Positions 33,788-42,310 of a stretch of 64,000 bases of DNA are shown here, one piece after another. The translations under genes and the position numbers were made by a program. Source of the DNA: Agromyces ramosus (GTDB taxonomy: Bacteria > Actinomycetota > Actinomycetes > Actinomycetales > Microbacteriaceae). Within the stretch, counting starts at the first letter, position 1, and the number at the start of each line of letters is the position of its first letter. The notes under the pieces are model-generated. The model saw only the letters and a program-made list of their open reading frames with translations. It was not told where the DNA came from and made no database searches. The stretch spans positions 124,001-188,000 of the forward strand of contig NZ_SGWY01000001.1 in assembly GCF_004216665.1 (NCBI RefSeq). The letters run 5' to 3'.

Positions 33788-34795
33788 TCAGTCGATCGTC
33801 ACGTAGTCGGGACCGGAGTAGTGCCCGGTCGTCATCTTCTGGCGCTGGAGCAGCACGTCGTTCAGCAGGCTCGATGCGCCGAAGCGGAACAGGTGCGGCA
33901 CGAGCCACTCCTCGCCGACGGTCTCGGCGACCGTCACGAGGTACCGGATCGCGTCCTTCGAGGCGCGGATGCCGCCGGCGGGCTTCACGCCGATGCGCTG
34001 GCCGGTCAGCAGGTGCCAGTCGCGCACGACCTCGAGCATGAGGAGCGTGACGGGGAGCGTGGCGGCCGGCTGCACCTTGCCGGTGGAGGTCTTGATGAAG
34101 TCGCCCCCCGCGAGGATGGAGAGCCACGAGGCCCGGCGCACGTTGTCGTACGTCACGAGCTCGCCGGTCTCGAGGATGACCTTGAGGCTCGCGCTCGTGC
34201 CGTCGGGGCGCCGGCAGGCCTCCTTCACGGCGGCGATCTGGTCGAACACGAGCCCGTAGCGACCGGCGAGGAACGCGCCGCGGTCGATGACCATGTCGAT
34301 CTCGTCGGCGCCGGCGGCGACGGCCTCGGCCGTGTCGGCCAGCTTGATCTCGAGCGACGAGCGGCCGCTCGGGAACGCGGTGGCGACGGCGGCCACCGAG
34401 ATGAGGCCGTCGTCGGGGTCGCCGTGCGCACCGCCCAGCGCGTCGATCGCGAAGGGCACCATGTCGCCGTAGACGCAGACGGCGGCGACGCGGGGCGTCG
34501 TGGCATCCGCCGGGTCGGGGCTCATCGCCTTGGCGACGAGCGAGCGGACCTTGCCCGGCGTGTCGGCGCCCTCGAGCGTGGTGAGGTCGATGAGCGAGAT
34601 GATCGTGTCGAGCGCCCACTTCTTGGAGCTCGTCTTGATCGAGCGGGTGCCGAGACCGGCGGCGCGCTGCTCGAGCCCGACGGCGTCGACGCCGGCGATG
34701 CCGTGCAGGTAGCGGCCGAGCGTCGCGTCGTCGGGTTCGCCTCCGAGCACGGCGAGCGCGCGCTCCCGGGCGGTGACGAGGGAGGTGCCTGACAT
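33788..34795 (-). CDS. deoC: Deoxyribose-phosphate aldolase
   Basis: A 335-residue class I aldolase that splits 2-deoxyribose-5-phosphate into glyceraldehyde-3-phosphate and acetaldehyde. The Schiff-base lysine is K235 in GGDFIKTSTGK; K205 in LKVILETGEL and the phosphate-binding KPAGGIR motif are also present. It is longer than E. coli DeoC (about 260) because of an N-terminal extension of ~55 residues, the usual form when paired with ALDHs in Actinobacteria. It lies 56 bases downstream of the SorC-family regulator on the same strand. Confidence 0.95.
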   Translation of the reverse strand: MSGTSLVTARERALAVLGGEPDDATLGRYLHGIAGVDAVGLEQRAAGLGTRSIKTSSKKWALDTIISLIDLTTLEGADTPGKVRSLVAKAMSPDPADATTPRVAAVCVYGDMVPFAIDALGGAHGDPDDGLISVAAVATAFPSGRSSLEIKLADTAEAVAAGADEIDMVIDRGAFLAGRYGLVFDQIAAVKEACRRPDGTSASLKVILETGELVTYDNVRRASWLSILAGGDFIKTSTGKVQPAATLPVTLLMLEVVRDWHLLTGQRIGVKPAGGIRASKDAIRYLVTVAETVGEEWLVPHLFRFGASSLLNDVLLQRQKMTTGHYSGPDYVTID

Positions 34796-34851
34796 GGTGG
34801 TTGACCTGGCTTTCGTGTCGGTGGTGCTGGGGCGGCCCGCGAGGCGGGGGC

Positions 34852-35841
34852 TCAGCCGTCGAGGAGGTGGAGGGCGGTGGCCTCGTCGGTGACGAGCACC
34901 GAGCAGAGGCCGCTGCGCACGACGGCGTCGGCGACGGCGTGCTTGGCAGGCCCGGCGACGACGGCGATGCCGAGCGGGGCGGCGCGCAGCTCGTCGAGGG
35001 TGAGCCCGACGGTGCGGGCGTCGAGGGCGGGGTCGACGATGTTGCCGTCGGAGTCGATGTAGCGGCCGACGACGTCGCCGACGGCGCCCTTCTGCACCAG
35101 CACGTCGACGTCGGCGACCGAGAGGTAGCCGCTCTCGACGTGCACGGAGTTGTGGTCGGCGGCACCGGCGCTGAACAGGTAGGCGTCGGCCGACCGGGCG
35201 AGCTCGATCACGCCCGCGACGACGCGGTCGGACTCGATCGCCTCCTTGGTGGCGAGGCGCTCGAGGATCGCCGGGCTCGGCAGCAGGGTGGCGGTGCCGC
35301 CGCCCTTCTGCGCGATGCCGACGGCAGTGGCCGCCGCGGTGCCGGGGCGGCGGTTGAGGCTCACGCCCCCGTTGATCTGCACGACGTTGACGCCCGTGGC
35401 CCAGCCGTTGCGCAGGTGCTGGGAGATCTCGAAGAGCGTGCGGCCCCAGCTGACCCCGAGGGTGCGGGGCACGGGCCGGAGCGCCGTGAGGTAGTCGGCC
35501 GCGGCCTGCGCGGTGCGCTCCTGCAGCTCCTCGGGCGAGTGCACGCCCGCGGTCGACACGACGATCGCGTCGGTGAGCCCGCGCTCCTCGCGGAGGCGGC
35601 GCTCGATCGGCAGCCGACGGGCGCGCGGGTGCAGGATCTCGATGCGGATGAAGCCGCGCTGTTTGGCCTGCGCGAGGAGTCGGCCGACCTTCCAGCGGGT
35701 GAGCCGGAGCGCCTGCCCGATCTCGTCCTGGGTCTTGTTCTCCTCGTAGTAGAGCTCGGCAGCCCGGATCGAGAGGAGTTCGTCGATCTCGTCCACAGTG
35801 TCCTTCCGCTCGCCTTCCAGCGTAGGCAGCCCGGTGCTCAT
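34852..35841 (-). CDS. SorC/DeoR-type sugar-phosphate-responsive repressor
   Basis: A 329-residue regulator. The N-terminal helix-turn-helix is AAELYYEENKTQDEIGQALRLTRWKVGRLLAQAKQRG (about residues 28-64). The C-terminal sugar-binding domain shows GVSWGRTLFEIS, VNVVQINGG and VVAGPAKHAVADAVV. By family and location it should sense deoxyribose-5-phosphate or a related sugar phosphate and control deoC and the ALDHs. ATG 35841 gives a normal family length. A perfect 14-nt palindrome at 35864-35877 is a likely autoregulatory operator. Confidence 0.9.
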   Translation of the reverse strand: MSTGLPTLEGERKDTVDEIDELLSIRAAELYYEENKTQDEIGQALRLTRWKVGRLLAQAKQRGFIRIEILHPRARRLPIERRLREERGLTDAIVVSTAGVHSPEELQERTAQAAADYLTALRPVPRTLGVSWGRTLFEISQHLRNGWATGVNVVQINGGVSLNRRPGTAAATAVGIAQKGGGTATLLPSPAILERLATKEAIESDRVVAGVIELARSADAYLFSAGAADHNSVHVESGYLSVADVDVLVQKGAVGDVVGRYIDSDGNIVDPALDARTVGLTLDELRAAPLGIAVVAGPAKHAVADAVVRSGLCSVLVTDEATALHLLDG

Positions 35842-35863
35842 CGGCAACACTCGCGGGCAATCC

Positions 35864-35877
35864 TGCTCATATGAGCA
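35864..35877. promoter_or_regulatory. Palindromic operator candidate of the SorC regulator
   Basis: TGCTCATATGAGCA is a perfect 14-nt palindrome 23 bases upstream of the regulator ATG. Its AT-rich centre stands out in this GC-rich region and may overlap the -10. Confidence 0.55.
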
Positions 35878-35945
35878 CGACGATGGCGGATGCCGCGCGG
35901 TCGCGGACGGGTGGCGAGATCGCCTCCCGCCGACCCTCCCCGCGG

Positions 35946-37160
35946 TCAGGCGCCGCGCTCGTCCTCGAAGAACCGCGGCCGTGCCACGACCGCGCCGGCG
36001 ATGGCCGCGGGCACGGTGGACGCGACGAGCAGGAACACGAGCGGCCACACCCACTCGCCGGTCAGCTGGTGCAGCACCCCGACCGCCAGCGGGCCGATGG
36101 CGACGATGAGGTACCCCGCCGACTGCACGAAGGCCGACAGGGCGACCGCGCCCGAGTGCGTGCGGCTCCGCAGGTTGATGAGCACGAGCGAGAGCGGGAA
36201 GAAGAGCGGGCCGATGCCCGCGAGCGCCACCCAGAGCCACGTCGCGGCCGACGGCGCGAGGAGGAGCCCGAGGTAGCCCGCGATGAACGACCCGATCGCG
36301 ACGCCGACGAGCAACCGCACCCGCCCGTACCGCGCGGCCACGATCGGCACGACCAGCCCGGCGGGCAGGCCGGTCGCCGCGTAGAGCGAGAGCAGCGCTC
36401 CCGCCTCGGCGGGCGAGGTGCCGGCGATGTCGTGCAGGATCGACGGCAGCCACGCGAACAGCGCGTACGCGTTGAAGCCGGCGATCGCGAAGACGACCGT
36501 GAGCGCCCACGCGAGGGGCGACCGCAGCGCGTACCGCAGCAGCCCGCGCTCCGCCTCCTCGGGCAGCGCGGCCGGCCGGTTGCGGCGCGGGTGCACGACC
36601 AGGGCGATCCACGGCACGAGGGAGAGGGCGGCCACGATCGCCCATTCCCCGAGGGAGGCGCGCCAGCCGGCGGCATCCGCGACCGGCACCGCGATCAGCG
36701 GCGGGACGAACGTGCTGATCGAGAGGGTCGTGACGTAGATCGAGGTCATGAGCCCGATGCGGTCGGGGAAGTACCGCTTCACGAGCGGCGGCAGCAGCAC
36801 GTTGCCCACGCCGATGGCGGCGAACGTGAGGGTCGAAGCTGCGACCAACCCGAGCGCGTCGCCGGCGAGCCCCCGCCAGAGCAGGCCCGTCGACAGCGCG
36901 ACGAGCGCGACGATGAGCGTCGGCTCGAGGTCGAAGCGCCTGGCGATCAGCGGCGTCAGGATGCCGAAGACGGCGTAGCAGAGCGGAGGCAGCATGCCGA
37001 GCAGGCCGACGACCACCGGGGCGAGCGCGATGTCGCGCTGCACCTCGAAGAGGATCGGCGAGAGCGACGCCACCGCCGTGCGGAGGTTGAACGCCACGAG
37101 CACGATGCCGAGCAGTGCGAGGGTTCGCCCGGCCCAGAGCGGACGGGGCTGGGTCGGCAT
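35946..37160 (-). CDS. MFS transporter, CynX/NimT family
   Basis: A 404-residue major-facilitator protein with twelve predicted helices. The N-terminal LGIVLVAFNLRTAVASLSPIL and the LPPLVKRYFPDRIGLMTSIYVTTLSIS block are typical of the CynX/NimT subgroup, whose members move cyanate, 2-nitroimidazole or other small compounds. The substrate is unknown. ATG 37160 has GGAGAGG upstream. The divergent gene starts at 37187, leaving 26 bases for both promoters. It lies upstream of the deoxyribose operon but there is no evidence that it carries nucleosides. Confidence 0.88.
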   Translation of the reverse strand: MPTQPRPLWAGRTLALLGIVLVAFNLRTAVASLSPILFEVQRDIALAPVVVGLLGMLPPLCYAVFGILTPLIARRFDLEPTLIVALVALSTGLLWRGLAGDALGLVAASTLTFAAIGVGNVLLPPLVKRYFPDRIGLMTSIYVTTLSISTFVPPLIAVPVADAAGWRASLGEWAIVAALSLVPWIALVVHPRRNRPAALPEEAERGLLRYALRSPLAWALTVVFAIAGFNAYALFAWLPSILHDIAGTSPAEAGALLSLYAATGLPAGLVVPIVAARYGRVRLLVGVAIGSFIAGYLGLLLAPSAATWLWVALAGIGPLFFPLSLVLINLRSRTHSGAVALSAFVQSAGYLIVAIGPLAVGVLHQLTGEWVWPLVFLLVASTVPAAIAGAVVARPRFFEDERGA

Positions 37161-37186
37161 CACCTCTCCGAGTCTAGGCTGGAGGG

Positions 37187-37861
37187 GTGGCCGACTTCGC
37201 CCGCTACCTCCCGCTCAGCCAGCGCTCGCGCATCGACGAGCGCGGCGTGACGAGCGACCGGCGCCAGCCCACCTCCACCGTGCTGCGCTCGATCGCGGGA
37301 GCGCTCCGCAGGGCCGGCGAGGCGGGGTGGTCCGCGAGGACCGACGCCGAGGCACCCACGGTGGCCGACGCCGTCGCCGCACTCGTCGCCGGATTCGACC
37401 GCCCGCCCGCGCGGCGCGTCCTCGACAGCGCCCAGCATGCGCTCGGCATGAACGGCCGCTCCCCCGCGCCCGACGCCCCGGTCGAGGGCCCGGCGGATGC
37501 CGCCGCGGCGCTCGAGGCGCGCGCGGTCACGATCACCGACCGGCCGCAGCCGACGCGTCTCGTCGAGCTCGACGACGCGGTCGTCGCCGCCGTGCGCATC
37601 GGCGACGCGCTCGGCACGCCCATCGCGGTGCCGCCGCTCGCGTCGGGCGCCGTGGCGCTGCGCCGGGCGGCCGCCGCCCCGACGCCCATCAGGGCGGTCA
37701 TCGGCGGCCACAGCCTGCACGCGACGGATGCTGCGTGGACGATCGGCCACGGACCGGTGCTCGTCGGCACCGCCGACGAGCTGATCCGCTTCCTCGCCGG
37801 ATTCGGCCGCGAGGCGCCGCGGCCGGCCCGCGACGGGGAGCTCGGCGACCGCGGCGCCTGA
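37187..37861 (+). CDS. Conserved hypothetical protein
   Basis: A 224-residue Ala/Arg-rich soluble protein. Recognisable stretches are VADFARYLPLSQRSRIDERG at the N-terminus, TRLVELDDAVVAAVRIGDALGTPI, and GGHSLHATDAAWTIGHGPVLVGTADELIRFLAG near the end. I do not recognise a domain. The GTG start is supported by TAGGCT exactly six bases upstream (leaderless). It diverges from the MFS gene and converges on ribF. Confidence 0.65.
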   Translation: MADFARYLPLSQRSRIDERGVTSDRRQPTSTVLRSIAGALRRAGEAGWSARTDAEAPTVADAVAALVAGFDRPPARRVLDSAQHALGMNGRSPAPDAPVEGPADAAAALEARAVTITDRPQPTRLVELDDAVVAAVRIGDALGTPIAVPPLASGAVALRRAAAAPTPIRAVIGGHSLHATDAAWTIGHGPVLVGTADELIRFLAGFGREAPRPARDGELGDRGA

Positions 37862-37886
37862 CGACCAGGGGCCGCCGAACGGCGGC

Positions 37887-38819
37887 TCAGTCCGAGAGCA
37901 GGTCGCGCGCCCGGTCCACGTCGCCGCGCATGGTCTCGATGAGGTCGGGGATGTTCGTGAAGGCGACCATGCCGCGCAGCCGCTCCACGAACTCGACGTC
38001 GACGACGTGGTCGTAGAGGTCGAGCTCGCGGTCGAGCACGTAGGCCTCCACCTGCTTCTTCGGCACGCCCTCGAACGTCGGATTGTTCCCGACCGAGATG
38101 GCCGCCGGGTACCGCGTGCCCGCGTCGGTCAGCCAGCCGGCGTAGACGCCGTCGCCGGGGATCAGGCCCTCGGACTCGGGCGAGAGGTTCGCGGTCGGGT
38201 ACCCGAGCTCGCGCCCGCGCTTCGCACCGTGCACGACGATGCCCGACACGGCGGGCGTGTGGCCGAGCAGCGCGGTCGCGTGCCGCACGTCGCCCTCGGC
38301 GAGGAGCTCGCGGATCCACGTCGACGACACGCGGCGCTCGCCCTCGGGCGCGACGTCGTCGACCACCTCGACCGTGAAGCCGAACGTCGCGCCGAGCGCG
38401 ATGAGCAGGTCGACGTCACCCGCGCCGCGCGCGCCGTACCGGAAGTCCCGGCCGACGAGCACCGACTTCGCGCCCAGCGTGTCGACGAGTACGCGCTCGA
38501 CGAACTCCGTGGCGGGCACCGAGGCGAGGGCCCGGTCGAACGGCAGCAGCAGGGTCGCGTCGACGCCGGTCGTGGCGAGCAGCTCGAGCTTCTGGCGCAC
38601 GCTCACGAGCGCGTCGGGGCACTTGTCGGGCGCGAGCAGCGCGAGGGGATTGCGGTCGAACGTGACGACGACGGCGCGCAGGTCGTCGGCGGCCGCGATC
38701 GAGCGGATCCGGTCGATCACCGCGCGATGCCCGCGGTGCACGCCGTCGAACTTGCCGATCGTCACGGCGCTCGGTCCGAAGCCCGCCGGGACCGCGTCGA
38801 GGCCCTTGAACGTCTTCAC
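37887..38819 (-). CDS. ribF: Bifunctional riboflavin kinase / FAD synthetase
   Basis: A 310-residue enzyme that makes FMN from riboflavin and then FAD. The N-terminal adenylyltransferase domain has VTIGKFDGVHRGH (about 15-27) and the later SSTWIRELL motif. The C-terminal kinase domain has GRELGYPTANL and DGVYAGWL. The GTG at 38819 overlaps the stop of the upstream membrane-protein gene (GTGA), so translation is coupled. It closes the truB-membrane-membrane-ribF operon. Confidence 0.95.
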   Translation of the reverse strand: MKTFKGLDAVPAGFGPSAVTIGKFDGVHRGHRAVIDRIRSIAAADDLRAVVVTFDRNPLALLAPDKCPDALVSVRQKLELLATTGVDATLLLPFDRALASVPATEFVERVLVDTLGAKSVLVGRDFRYGARGAGDVDLLIALGATFGFTVEVVDDVAPEGERRVSSTWIRELLAEGDVRHATALLGHTPAVSGIVVHGAKRGRELGYPTANLSPESEGLIPGDGVYAGWLTDAGTRYPAAISVGNNPTFEGVPKKQVEAYVLDRELDLYDHVVDVEFVERLRGMVAFTNIPDLIETMRGDVDRARDLLSD

Positions 38820-39262
38820 GCGGCGTCCGTCCCGTTCGCGGCCGGCCGGTGCTTCGCGAGCCACCACATCCCGAGCAGGGGCAGCACGAGCGGGATGAAC
38901 AGGTAGCCGCGGCCGAACCACGACCACACGGTGTCATGCGGGAAGAGCGCGGGGTCGACGATGCTGAGGGTGCCGACGACGATGACGCCCGTGAACTCGA
39001 ACACGAGCGTTGCCCAAGCCACCCGGTACCACGTGCGGCCGGGACGCACGAGGGCGATGGTGGCGAGGACGTAGACGGCCGCTGCGAGCGCCGACAGCGA
39101 ATACGCGAGCGGCGCCTCGTCGAACTTCGTGGCGATCTGCACGAACGATCGGCCCACCGCGGCGAGCGCGAGGACGCCGTAGACGGCCACGAGCACGCGC
39201 CCGATGCCGCTCATCCGCCGCCCGCGATGGGACTCGGGCCGGGCGCTCCGCACGTCAGTCAT
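38816..39262 (-). CDS. Hypothetical membrane protein in truB-ribF operon
   Basis: A 148-residue protein with four transmembrane helices (VLVAVYGVLALAAVG, LSALAAAVYVLATIALV, WATLVFEFTGVIVVGTLSIV, FIPLVLPLLGMWWLA). Short charged ends are cytosolic. I recognise no named family, though similar four-helix proteins occur at this locus in related actinobacteria as far as I recall. Start 39262 is chosen over 39280 because it lacks the extra six residues. It overlaps ribF by four bases. Confidence 0.75.
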   Translation of the reverse strand: MTDVRSARPESHRGRRMSGIGRVLVAVYGVLALAAVGRSFVQIATKFDEAPLAYSLSALAAAVYVLATIALVRPGRTWYRVAWATLVFEFTGVIVVGTLSIVDPALFPHDTVWSWFGRGYLFIPLVLPLLGMWWLAKHRPAANGTDAA

Positions 39263-39286
39263 GTCGTTCGATTCTCTCATTCGCGG

Positions 39287-39655
39287 CTAGGCCTGCTGCA
39301 CGGTCCAGATCTGCAGCATGCGGTACACCATCACCGCGACCGCGAGCGCGGCGACCCCGAGCACGACCGTGCTCCAGCGACTGCGTTCGAGCAGCGCCCA
39401 GAACACGGCGGCGGGCGGCAGCAGCAGGGCGCCGACGAGGTAGGTGTAGAACTCGAGCACGCTGCCCGTGGGTTCGTTGCCGAAGGCGGGCGCGGCGATC
39501 GCGACCACGAGCTGCACGACCAGGAGGAGCTCGACGAGGGCGAGCGCGCCGTTGGTGAGGTCGCTCGGGACGCGACCGGCGAGTCCGAGCACGAGGCAGA
39601 GCAGCCCGGCCGCCACGGCGACCGCGACCTGCACCCAGGTGAACCACTCGATCAT
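39287..39655 (-). CDS. Hypothetical membrane protein coupled to truB
   Basis: A 122-residue protein with four hydrophobic segments (VQVAVAVAAGLLCLVLGLAG, ALALVELLLVVQLVVAIAA, YTYLVGALLLPPAAVFWALL, STVVLGVAALAVAVMVYRML). Its ATG overlaps the truB stop codon (ATGA, 39652-39655), so the two are translationally coupled. No known domain. The EWFTWVQ beginning and EFYTYLVGALLLPPAA motif may help find homologues. Confidence 0.75.
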   Translation of the reverse strand: MIEWFTWVQVAVAVAAGLLCLVLGLAGRVPSDLTNGALALVELLLVVQLVVAIAAPAFGNEPTGSVLEFYTYLVGALLLPPAAVFWALLERSRWSTVVLGVAALAVAVMVYRMLQIWTVQQA

Positions 39656-40578
39656 TCCCCGGCCTCCTCGGGCGGGAAGCCGGTGACGACCTTGAACGTC
39701 GCGCCGCGGCGTTCGACGATGGCGACGAGCCGGTCGTCGGGGGCGACGGCCGCGATCGCCGCGTCGGCTCCGGCCTCGGGCCGCCCAGCGCCGCCGAGGC
39801 CGACGGCGGCGGCGTCGATGCGCTTGCCGTGGCCGAGGTCGACGGCCTGCTCGGCGGTGACGGATGCCACGGGCAGCGCCCGGCGAGCGGCATCCGCCGG
39901 GCTCATGATCGACCGCGCGACGTCGTACCCCTCGAGCGCCGGCGCCTCGTCGACGTGGAATGCGCCGATCCGCGTGCGGCGCAGCGCCGTGAGATGGCCG
40001 CCGGTGCCGAGATCGGCGCCGAGGTCGCGCGCGAGCGCACGCACGTACGTGCCGGAGGAGCACTCGACGCGGACGTCGGCGTCGACGAAGCCGTCGCCGG
40101 GTCGCAGCGCGAGGAGCTCGAACGCCGAGACGGTGACCGTGCGCGCCGCGAGCTCCACGGATTCGCCGTCGCGCACGCGCTGGTAGGCGCGCCTGCCGGC
40201 GACCTTCACGGCGCTCACCGCGCTCGGCACCTGCTCGATCACACCGGTCTGCCGCAGCATGGCCGCGAGGATGGCCTCCCGGGTCGCGCCCGTGAGGTGT
40301 TCGGCGGATGCCGCGGCCAGCGCCTCGCCCTCGGCGTCGTCGGTCGTGGTGTCCCACCCCAGCCGGATCGTGGCGAGGTACTCCTTGTCGAGGCCGACGA
40401 GGTAGTGCAGCAGCCGGGTCGCGTGGTTCACGCCGAGGACGAGGAGTCCGGTCGCCATCGGGTCGAGCGTGCCGGCATGGCCGATCTTGCGGGTTCCTGC
40501 GAGGCGGCGCATGCGCGAGACCACGTCGTGGCTGGTGATTCCCTGCGGCTTGTCGACGAGGAGGATGCCGCTGTTCAC
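39652..40578 (-). CDS. truB: tRNA pseudouridine(55) synthase
   Basis: A 308-residue TruB. It modifies U55 in the T-loop of tRNAs. Signatures: LLVDKPQGITSHDVV (N-terminal), the catalytic Asp in GHAGTLDPMATGLL (about residue 40) and YLATIRLGWDTTTDDAEG. The start is GTG 40578, with TAGCCT seven bases upstream, indicating a leaderless message. It heads an operon ending in ribF. In most actinobacteria truB directly follows rbfA; here about 3.6 kb of divergent accessory genes intervene. Confidence 0.96.
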   Translation of the reverse strand: MNSGILLVDKPQGITSHDVVSRMRRLAGTRKIGHAGTLDPMATGLLVLGVNHATRLLHYLVGLDKEYLATIRLGWDTTTDDAEGEALAAASAEHLTGATREAILAAMLRQTGVIEQVPSAVSAVKVAGRRAYQRVRDGESVELAARTVTVSAFELLALRPGDGFVDADVRVECSSGTYVRALARDLGADLGTGGHLTALRRTRIGAFHVDEAPALEGYDVARSIMSPADAARRALPVASVTAEQAVDLGHGKRIDAAAVGLGGAGRPEAGADAAIAAVAPDDRLVAIVERRGATFKVVTGFPPEEAGE

Positions 40579-40661
40579 GCCGTACAGGCTAACAGCCGAG
40601 CGGGGCGCGCCCGCCCTCCCGGCCGGCGGGCCGACGCAGGCCCCGCCCCTACGCTGGGAGG

Positions 40662-41657
40662 GTGAGGATCGGCATCATCGGCGCGGGCGCGCTCGGCGGC
40701 ACCTTCGCGGCACTGCTCGCGCGTGCGGGGCACGAGGTGGAGGTGACGGCGCGGGGTGCCGGACTCGAGGCGATCCGCTCGCGCGGCATCCGCCTCTCGG
40801 GAGGCTACGGCGAGGCGCACGCGCGCGTCGCCGCCGGGGAGGCGTTGACCGTGCGGCCCGACCTCGTGCTCGTGTGCACGAAGGCGCAGGACGCCGAGGC
40901 GGCCATCAGCGCGAACGCCGCCCTCATCGACGGCGTGCCGGTGGTGGTCGTGCAGAACGGCCTCGACGGCGTCGACGCCGCGGCGCGACTGCTCCCCCGG
41001 TCGGCGTGCATGGGCGTGCTGTCGATCATCGCCGCGAACTACACCGAGCCGGGCGTCGTGCGGGTCACGACCACCGCCGCGAGCTACCTGGGGCGCGGCG
41101 ACGGTCCTGCCGACGACGAGTGCCGTCGGGTGGCCGCCATCCTCTCGGATGCGGTGCCGGTGATCGCCATCGGGGGCTTCAGGGGCGCCCAGTGGACCAA
41201 GCTCATCGTGAACATGCTGAACGCCGTGCCCGCCATCGTCGGCCGGAGCGTGCAGGACGTCGTCGACGACCGGCACCTGCGCCGCGTGGTCACGGCCTCC
41301 ATGCGCGAGACCGTGCGGGTGGGCATCGCCCGCGGCGTGCGCTTCGGGTCGCTGCAGGGGCTCGGCGACCGGCGCCTGCGTCTCTTCGCCCGGATGCCGC
41401 TGGCCGTCGGCCAGCTGCTGCCCCGGCTCATGCGGGTGCGCATGGGCTCCGTGCCGAACCTCGGCTCGACGCAGCAGAGCGTGCGCCGCGGACAGCCGAC
41501 CGAGGTCGACTTCCTGAACGGCGTGGTCGTGCGCGAGGCCGCCCGGGCGGGCCTGAGCGCCCCGGTGAACGCGGCGCTGACCGCGCTCGTGCACGAGGTC
41601 GAGGCATCCGGCGCATTCCTGCCCGCGTCGCGCGTGCTCGCCGAGGTGCCCGCCTGA
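40662..41657 (+). CDS. 2-dehydropantoate 2-reductase family (PanE/ApbA)
   Basis: A 331-residue ketopantoate-reductase-type enzyme. The NADP-binding loop is IGIIGAGALGGTFAALLARAG (3-23), followed by VLVCTKAQDAEAAI and VVVVQNGLDG. The catalytic lysine is in AQWTKLIVNMLNAVPAI and the terminal PTEVDFLNG block is intact. It should reduce ketopantoate to pantoate in CoA synthesis, though paralogues with other substrates are common. The GTG start has TACGCT exactly six bases upstream. It converges on the kinase gene with a two-base gap. Confidence 0.9.
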   Translation: MRIGIIGAGALGGTFAALLARAGHEVEVTARGAGLEAIRSRGIRLSGGYGEAHARVAAGEALTVRPDLVLVCTKAQDAEAAISANAALIDGVPVVVVQNGLDGVDAAARLLPRSACMGVLSIIAANYTEPGVVRVTTTAASYLGRGDGPADDECRRVAAILSDAVPVIAIGGFRGAQWTKLIVNMLNAVPAIVGRSVQDVVDDRHLRRVVTASMRETVRVGIARGVRFGSLQGLGDRRLRLFARMPLAVGQLLPRLMRVRMGSVPNLGSTQQSVRRGQPTEVDFLNGVVVREAARAGLSAPVNAALTALVHEVEASGAFLPASRVLAEVPA

Positions 41658-41659
41658 CG

Positions 41660-42262
41660 TCAGCAGCTGTCGAGGAACCGGCGCCGCGGATGCTCGGGAT
41701 CCTGGTCGTCGACCACGGCCGACGCCGCGAGCCGCGGGTCTCCCGCCGCGTAGGCGAGCACGTCGGCCGGGTCCTCGGGCTCCCCGTCGAGCGCGATGCG
41801 GAAGTCCCAGAGGTCGACCAGGCGCTCGCGCAGCACGAACCGGCCGTCGAGCACGAGGATCGCGTCGGCCGGGCCGGTGACCCACCTGGGCTCGATCCAC
41901 GCGTCGCGTGCTGGGTCGAAGACGGCCGTGACGAAGGCGGTCGACCCGCCCATCCGGAACGGCTCGACGAGCACCCGGCGCAGCGCCGACTCGTCGAATC
42001 CGTAGCGGTAGTACCGTTCGGGCGAGTCGTCGCCGAACGCGTCCTGCGCCGCCCTCGAGCGGTGGAACCGCTCCATGCTCGCGCGGAACACCCGGTGACC
42101 CCGTTCGACGAGCACCGCCGCGAGGTCGTCGGCGAATCGCGTCTTGCCGCTCTGCAACGGCCCGTCGATCGCGACGATCATGCGGCCGCGCCCGTAGTGC
42201 TGCAGGATCTCGTCCGCGAGGCCGCGGAGGAAGGTGACACGAGGCGTCGTGACCAGCTGCAT
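41660..42262 (-). CDS. Uridine kinase-like P-loop protein
   Basis: A 200-residue P-loop kinase: Walker A MIVAIDGPLQSGKTRFADDLA (about 28-48), FRASMERFHRSR as the substrate-side motif, YYRYGFDESALRRVLVEPFR and ILVLDGRFVLRERLVDLWDF. It resembles actinobacterial proteins annotated as uridine kinase, but true uridine specificity is unproved. TAGGCT sits exactly six bases before the ATG, mirrored by another for the divergent mutY only 48 bases away. Confidence 0.8.
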   Translation of the reverse strand: MQLVTTPRVTFLRGLADEILQHYGRGRMIVAIDGPLQSGKTRFADDLAAVLVERGHRVFRASMERFHRSRAAQDAFGDDSPERYYRYGFDESALRRVLVEPFRMGGSTAFVTAVFDPARDAWIEPRWVTGPADAILVLDGRFVLRERLVDLWDFRIALDGEPEDPADVLAYAAGDPRLAASAVVDDQDPEHPRRRFLDSC

Positions 42263-42310
42263 GGTGCGAGCCTAGCCGCGAGGCATCCGCCCCCGACATA
42301 GGCTGAGGGG

